From NCBI RefSeq assembly GCF_036046055.1, contig NZ_CP107939.1, positions 6,262,001 through 6,326,000 on the forward strand: a stretch of DNA of 64,000 nucleotides, written 5' to 3'. The notes beneath the pieces are model-generated. The model ran no database searches. It was not told where the DNA came from and was given only the letters and a program-made list of their open reading frames with translations. Made by a program: the position numbers and the translations under genes. The stretch comes from Nocardia sp. NBC_00403. Its GTDB lineage: Bacteria; Actinomycetota; Actinomycetes; Mycobacteriales; Mycobacteriaceae. Shown one piece after another: positions 61,726 to 64,000 of this stretch (the stretch's first letter is position 1; each line of letters starts with the position of its first letter).

Positions 61726-62769
61726 TCAACGGAGGGCGACCGTAGCGGTCGCACGACCGAAGACATTTCGTCCTCGATGCTTGGCGCCGATGGCCACGAT
61801 CGCGCTGGACCGGTCGGGGTCGACCGCTTTGATCCGACCGGTGAACTCGATCTCCGCGCCGGTCTCTGTGACGTATACCGGACTGGTCAACCGCACATTG
61901 AGGGCACGAATCGCGCCCGGATCACCCAGCCAAGAGCTGACGTAGTCCGCGCCGAGCCCGATGGTGAGCATGCCTTGTGCCACCACGGTTTCCAGACGCA
62001 TCAAATGTGCGAGCTTCTCACTCCAATGGATGGGATTGGGGTCACCGGAGACTCCGGCATAGTTCACCAAATCGCCTTTGCTGAGCCGGACCGTCCGCGG
62101 CGCAAGCCGATCGCCGACGACCAGCGAATCGAACGCCACCACGTGCTCCCCCGCGCCATGCCAGTAGTTTTCCGGGCCGGGGATGGTTGGGACATCGACG
62201 CGACGCGGTGGGTTCTTCTGGTGGGGGCCGCGCTCACGATCACCGAAAGCAGGCATCAGCGATTCAACTGCGGTATGCGCGAGAGCGGGGTCGTCGCTAC
62301 TGCGGCCCACGATGGCCGTGCGCGAGGTCAGAACCGGCTCGGCGCGATGGTTGAAGACCACCTGACGCAGTCCTATGAGATCTCCGCCGAATGCCCGGCG
62401 AAAGGACTCCAGGCACATCTCGAAGGTCAGGCAGTCACCCTCGTGGATTGTTGTGTGGTATTCGATCATCTGATCGGTCTGGATCATCTGACTCAGATCG
62501 TAGCCGCGCAGAATCGTCGGAAAGATTTCGGAGTAGGCCAGGTGCCCGGAGACGGACGCGAACGTAGGCGGCGCGAGGAGACCCGGGTAGCCATAGGCAG
62601 CGGCAATGTCGTCGCGCCAGTGCACGAGGTGACGGTTTTGTACCGCTCGGGCGAACTCACGAATCTTCTCCCGGCCGACCTCATAGTAATCACTGGCACG
62701 GTAAGTCCGCCCGACCATCGAATACGCGTGGGCTACGGGATCGAAACCTTCGGTACGGTTACTGAACAC
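61726..62769 (-). CDS. Double-hotdog MaoC-like (3R)-hydroxyacyl dehydratase
   Basis: A 347-residue protein with an N-terminal FAS1-type dehydratase hotdog (YYEVGREKIREFARAVQN, LAPPTFASVSGH, EYHTTIHEGDCL) and a C-terminal MaoC hotdog holding the hydratase motif VNYAGVSGDPNPIHWSE with the catalytic Asp and His. This layout equals fused HadA/HadB-type subunits of mycolic-acid or beta-oxidation pathways. It probably dehydrates or hydrates acyl thioesters. The gene stands alone between a P450 and a divergent AraC-type regulator. Confidence 0.9.
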   Translation of the reverse strand: MFSNRTEGFDPVAHAYSMVGRTYRASDYYEVGREKIREFARAVQNRHLVHWRDDIAAAYGYPGLLAPPTFASVSGHLAYSEIFPTILRGYDLSQMIQTDQMIEYHTTIHEGDCLTFEMCLESFRRAFGGDLIGLRQVVFNHRAEPVLTSRTAIVGRSSDDPALAHTAVESLMPAFGDRERGPHQKNPPRRVDVPTIPGPENYWHGAGEHVVAFDSLVVGDRLAPRTVRLSKGDLVNYAGVSGDPNPIHWSEKLAHLMRLETVVAQGMLTIGLGADYVSSWLGDPGAIRALNVRLTSPVYVTETGAEIEFTGRIKAVDPDRSSAIVAIGAKHRGRNVFGRATATVALR

Positions 62770-63015
62770 TGGCGCGAATTTACCTAACTACCAGTACATA
62801 TCCGTTGAACTCGGTTGGTTCGTCGTTTCGCGGCGACGCCGATGTACGCCCGGACCGCGCATTCAGTCGATGTCGACCCCACTCCGGATCGGTCCAGCAC
62901 GCCGTTTTCTGGTACCGAACAGCCTCGTCGTCCGCGATTCGAGCGGGGCAGCAATGGCCGGATCTGACAGAAATACGTCGTTGCGGCCATCGGCGCAGGC
63001 ATCGACGATATAGTC

Positions 63016-63999
63016 ATGACCTTGATCCACCGCGTCGTCATCGCGGCCTTCCCCGATGTCGACTTGCTCGATGTCGCCGGGCCGGCCGAAGTATTCGCGC
63101 TGGCGAACCGCGAGGGTGGCGGGCGAGCGCGGTACGACGTGCGGCTGGCAAGCCCCGCACGAGGCGAAGTGCGCACGTCCGCCGGAGTGCGTGTCGTCAC
63201 CGATCTCGGCTTCGACGAGGTCGAACACACGATCGACACGTTGATCGTCCCGGGTGCGGTGGATTCCCTGCCCCATGGTCCGGTGGCGCGGGTCGAGCCG
63301 GAGATCGTGATGTGGATCCGGACCGTCGCGCCGCGCACGAGGCGGATAGCCTCGGTGTGCGTGGGTGCGCATCTGCTCGCGGCCGCAGGCTTGCTGGACG
63401 GGAAGACTGCCACCACCCATTGGTCGACAGCCGACCAACTCGCCACCGAGCACCCGAGCGTCGTCGTGGACCCCGACCCCATCTTCATCCGCGCCGGCCG
63501 GATCTGGACCGGCGCCGGGATCAGCGCATGCCTGGACCTCGCCCTGGCACTGGTGGCCGAGGATCACGGCGAGGAACTGGCCTTGCAGGTCGCGCGGCAA
63601 CTGGTGGTCTACCTCAAACGTCAAGGCGGCCAAAGCCAATTCAGCGTGCCACTGAGCCGGCCCGCGGCCACCCGCCGTGACATCGATGAATTGCGGCTCT
63701 TCGTCACCGAACATCTGGACGGCGATCTGTCCACCTCGGCGCTGGCGGCCAGGATGTGCCTCAGTGAGCGTCATTTCACGCGTGTCTTCCGGCAGGAAAC
63801 CGGCACCAGCGCCGTGGTCTATGTGGAGGCATGCCGGGTCGAAGCCGCGCGTCGGCTGCTCGAAACCACCGACCAGCCGCTCGAACGAGTCGCCGCGACG
63901 GTGGGACTCGGGTCGGTCGAGACCCTCCACCGCGCCTTCCGCAGGCAACTCGCAACCACCCCGGGCGACTACCGAAACCGGTTCCGCATCACGACCTGA
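63016..63999 (+). CDS. GlxA-family AraC-type transcriptional regulator
   Basis: A 327-residue regulator with an N-terminal DJ-1/PfpI-like amidotransferase fold (HRVVIAAFPDVDLLDVAGPA, RIASVCVGAHLLAAAGLLDG with the nucleophile-type Cys, ATTHWSTADQLA) and a C-terminal AraC domain with two helix-turn-helices (LSTSALAARMCLSERHFTRV and PLERVAATVGLGSVETLHRA). The stop codon is the last complete codon of the window. It is divergent from the dehydratase gene, 246 bases away; those bases show no further feature. Confidence 0.93.
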   Translation: MTLIHRVVIAAFPDVDLLDVAGPAEVFALANREGGGRARYDVRLASPARGEVRTSAGVRVVTDLGFDEVEHTIDTLIVPGAVDSLPHGPVARVEPEIVMWIRTVAPRTRRIASVCVGAHLLAAAGLLDGKTATTHWSTADQLATEHPSVVVDPDPIFIRAGRIWTGAGISACLDLALALVAEDHGEELALQVARQLVVYLKRQGGQSQFSVPLSRPAATRRDIDELRLFVTEHLDGDLSTSALAARMCLSERHFTRVFRQETGTSAVVYVEACRVEAARRLLETTDQPLERVAATVGLGSVETLHRAFRRQLATTPGDYRNRFRITT

Positions 64000-64000
64000 A

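Overview
The window reads as chromosomal DNA of a high-GC actinomycete, most likely Nocardia or a close relative in Mycobacteriales. The grounds are a 14-subunit-type nuo tail (nuoL-M-N), six cytochromes P450, a MaoC-type hydroxyacyl dehydratase, actinobacterial protein families (maltokinase cap-like protein, DUF418, PucR with an N-terminal sensor domain), dense ATGA/GTGA start-stop overlaps, and frequent GTG starts. No rRNA, tRNA or CRISPR array was seen. All family assignments come from reading motifs by eye; no search was run.

Layout. 1-3.6 kb: end of the nuo operon, closed by a perfect hairpin. 3.7-11.7 kb: an SDR, an orphan pair of P450s of which the first resembles conservon P450s, a TetR gene flanked by two paralogous alpha/beta hydrolases with a 17-bp palindromic operator, and a TIM-barrel-like protein. 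12-15.5 kb: a sugar ABC transporter operon without its own ATPase; one permease carries a 1-nt deletion, and a glycoside hydrolase remnant lies beside it. 16-17.3 kb: an SRPBCC-ArsR-SRPBCC group with two near-identical operators. 18-27.3 kb: mostly minus-strand genes for membrane, protease, solute-binding-like, HdeD-like, luciferase-like and ArsR proteins.

27.8-51.8 kb is the most unusual part: a minus-strand operon of at least 12 tightly coupled genes (49.7 to 29.7 kb, perhaps to 29.06 kb), divergent from a PucR-type regulator. In order of transcription it encodes an ACP, a 1999-residue fusion (class III aminotransferase, acyl-ACP reductase-like domain, PEP-synthase-like phosphotransferase, thymidylate-kinase-like domain), a thymidylate-kinase-like protein, a second ACP, a fatty acyl-AMP ligase, a P450, a second PEP-synthase-like phosphotransferase, an alpha-oxoamine synthase, a nucleotidyltransferase, then (after an IS200/IS605-type TnpB insertion) a HAD phosphatase, a lipid/sphingosine-type kinase, an SDR and a FkbH-like HAD protein. 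The simplest model is loading of a fatty acid onto ACP, conversion to amino-lipids (long-chain amine via reduction and transamination, and/or a sphingoid-like alpha-aminoketone), then hydroxylation and phosphorylation. The product is unknown and this is inference.

52-55.6 kb: a SAM methyltransferase and a PIG-L deacetylase beside a decayed glycosyltransferase gene, an adenosine-specific kinase family gene and decayed fragments. 54.9-60.2 kb: a minus-strand operon P450, hydrolase, SDR, Baeyer-Villiger-type monooxygenase, TetR, with two matching operators ahead of it, suggesting autoregulated oxidative catabolism. 60.4-64 kb: a further atypical P450, a double-hotdog MaoC dehydratase, and a GlxA-type AraC regulator.
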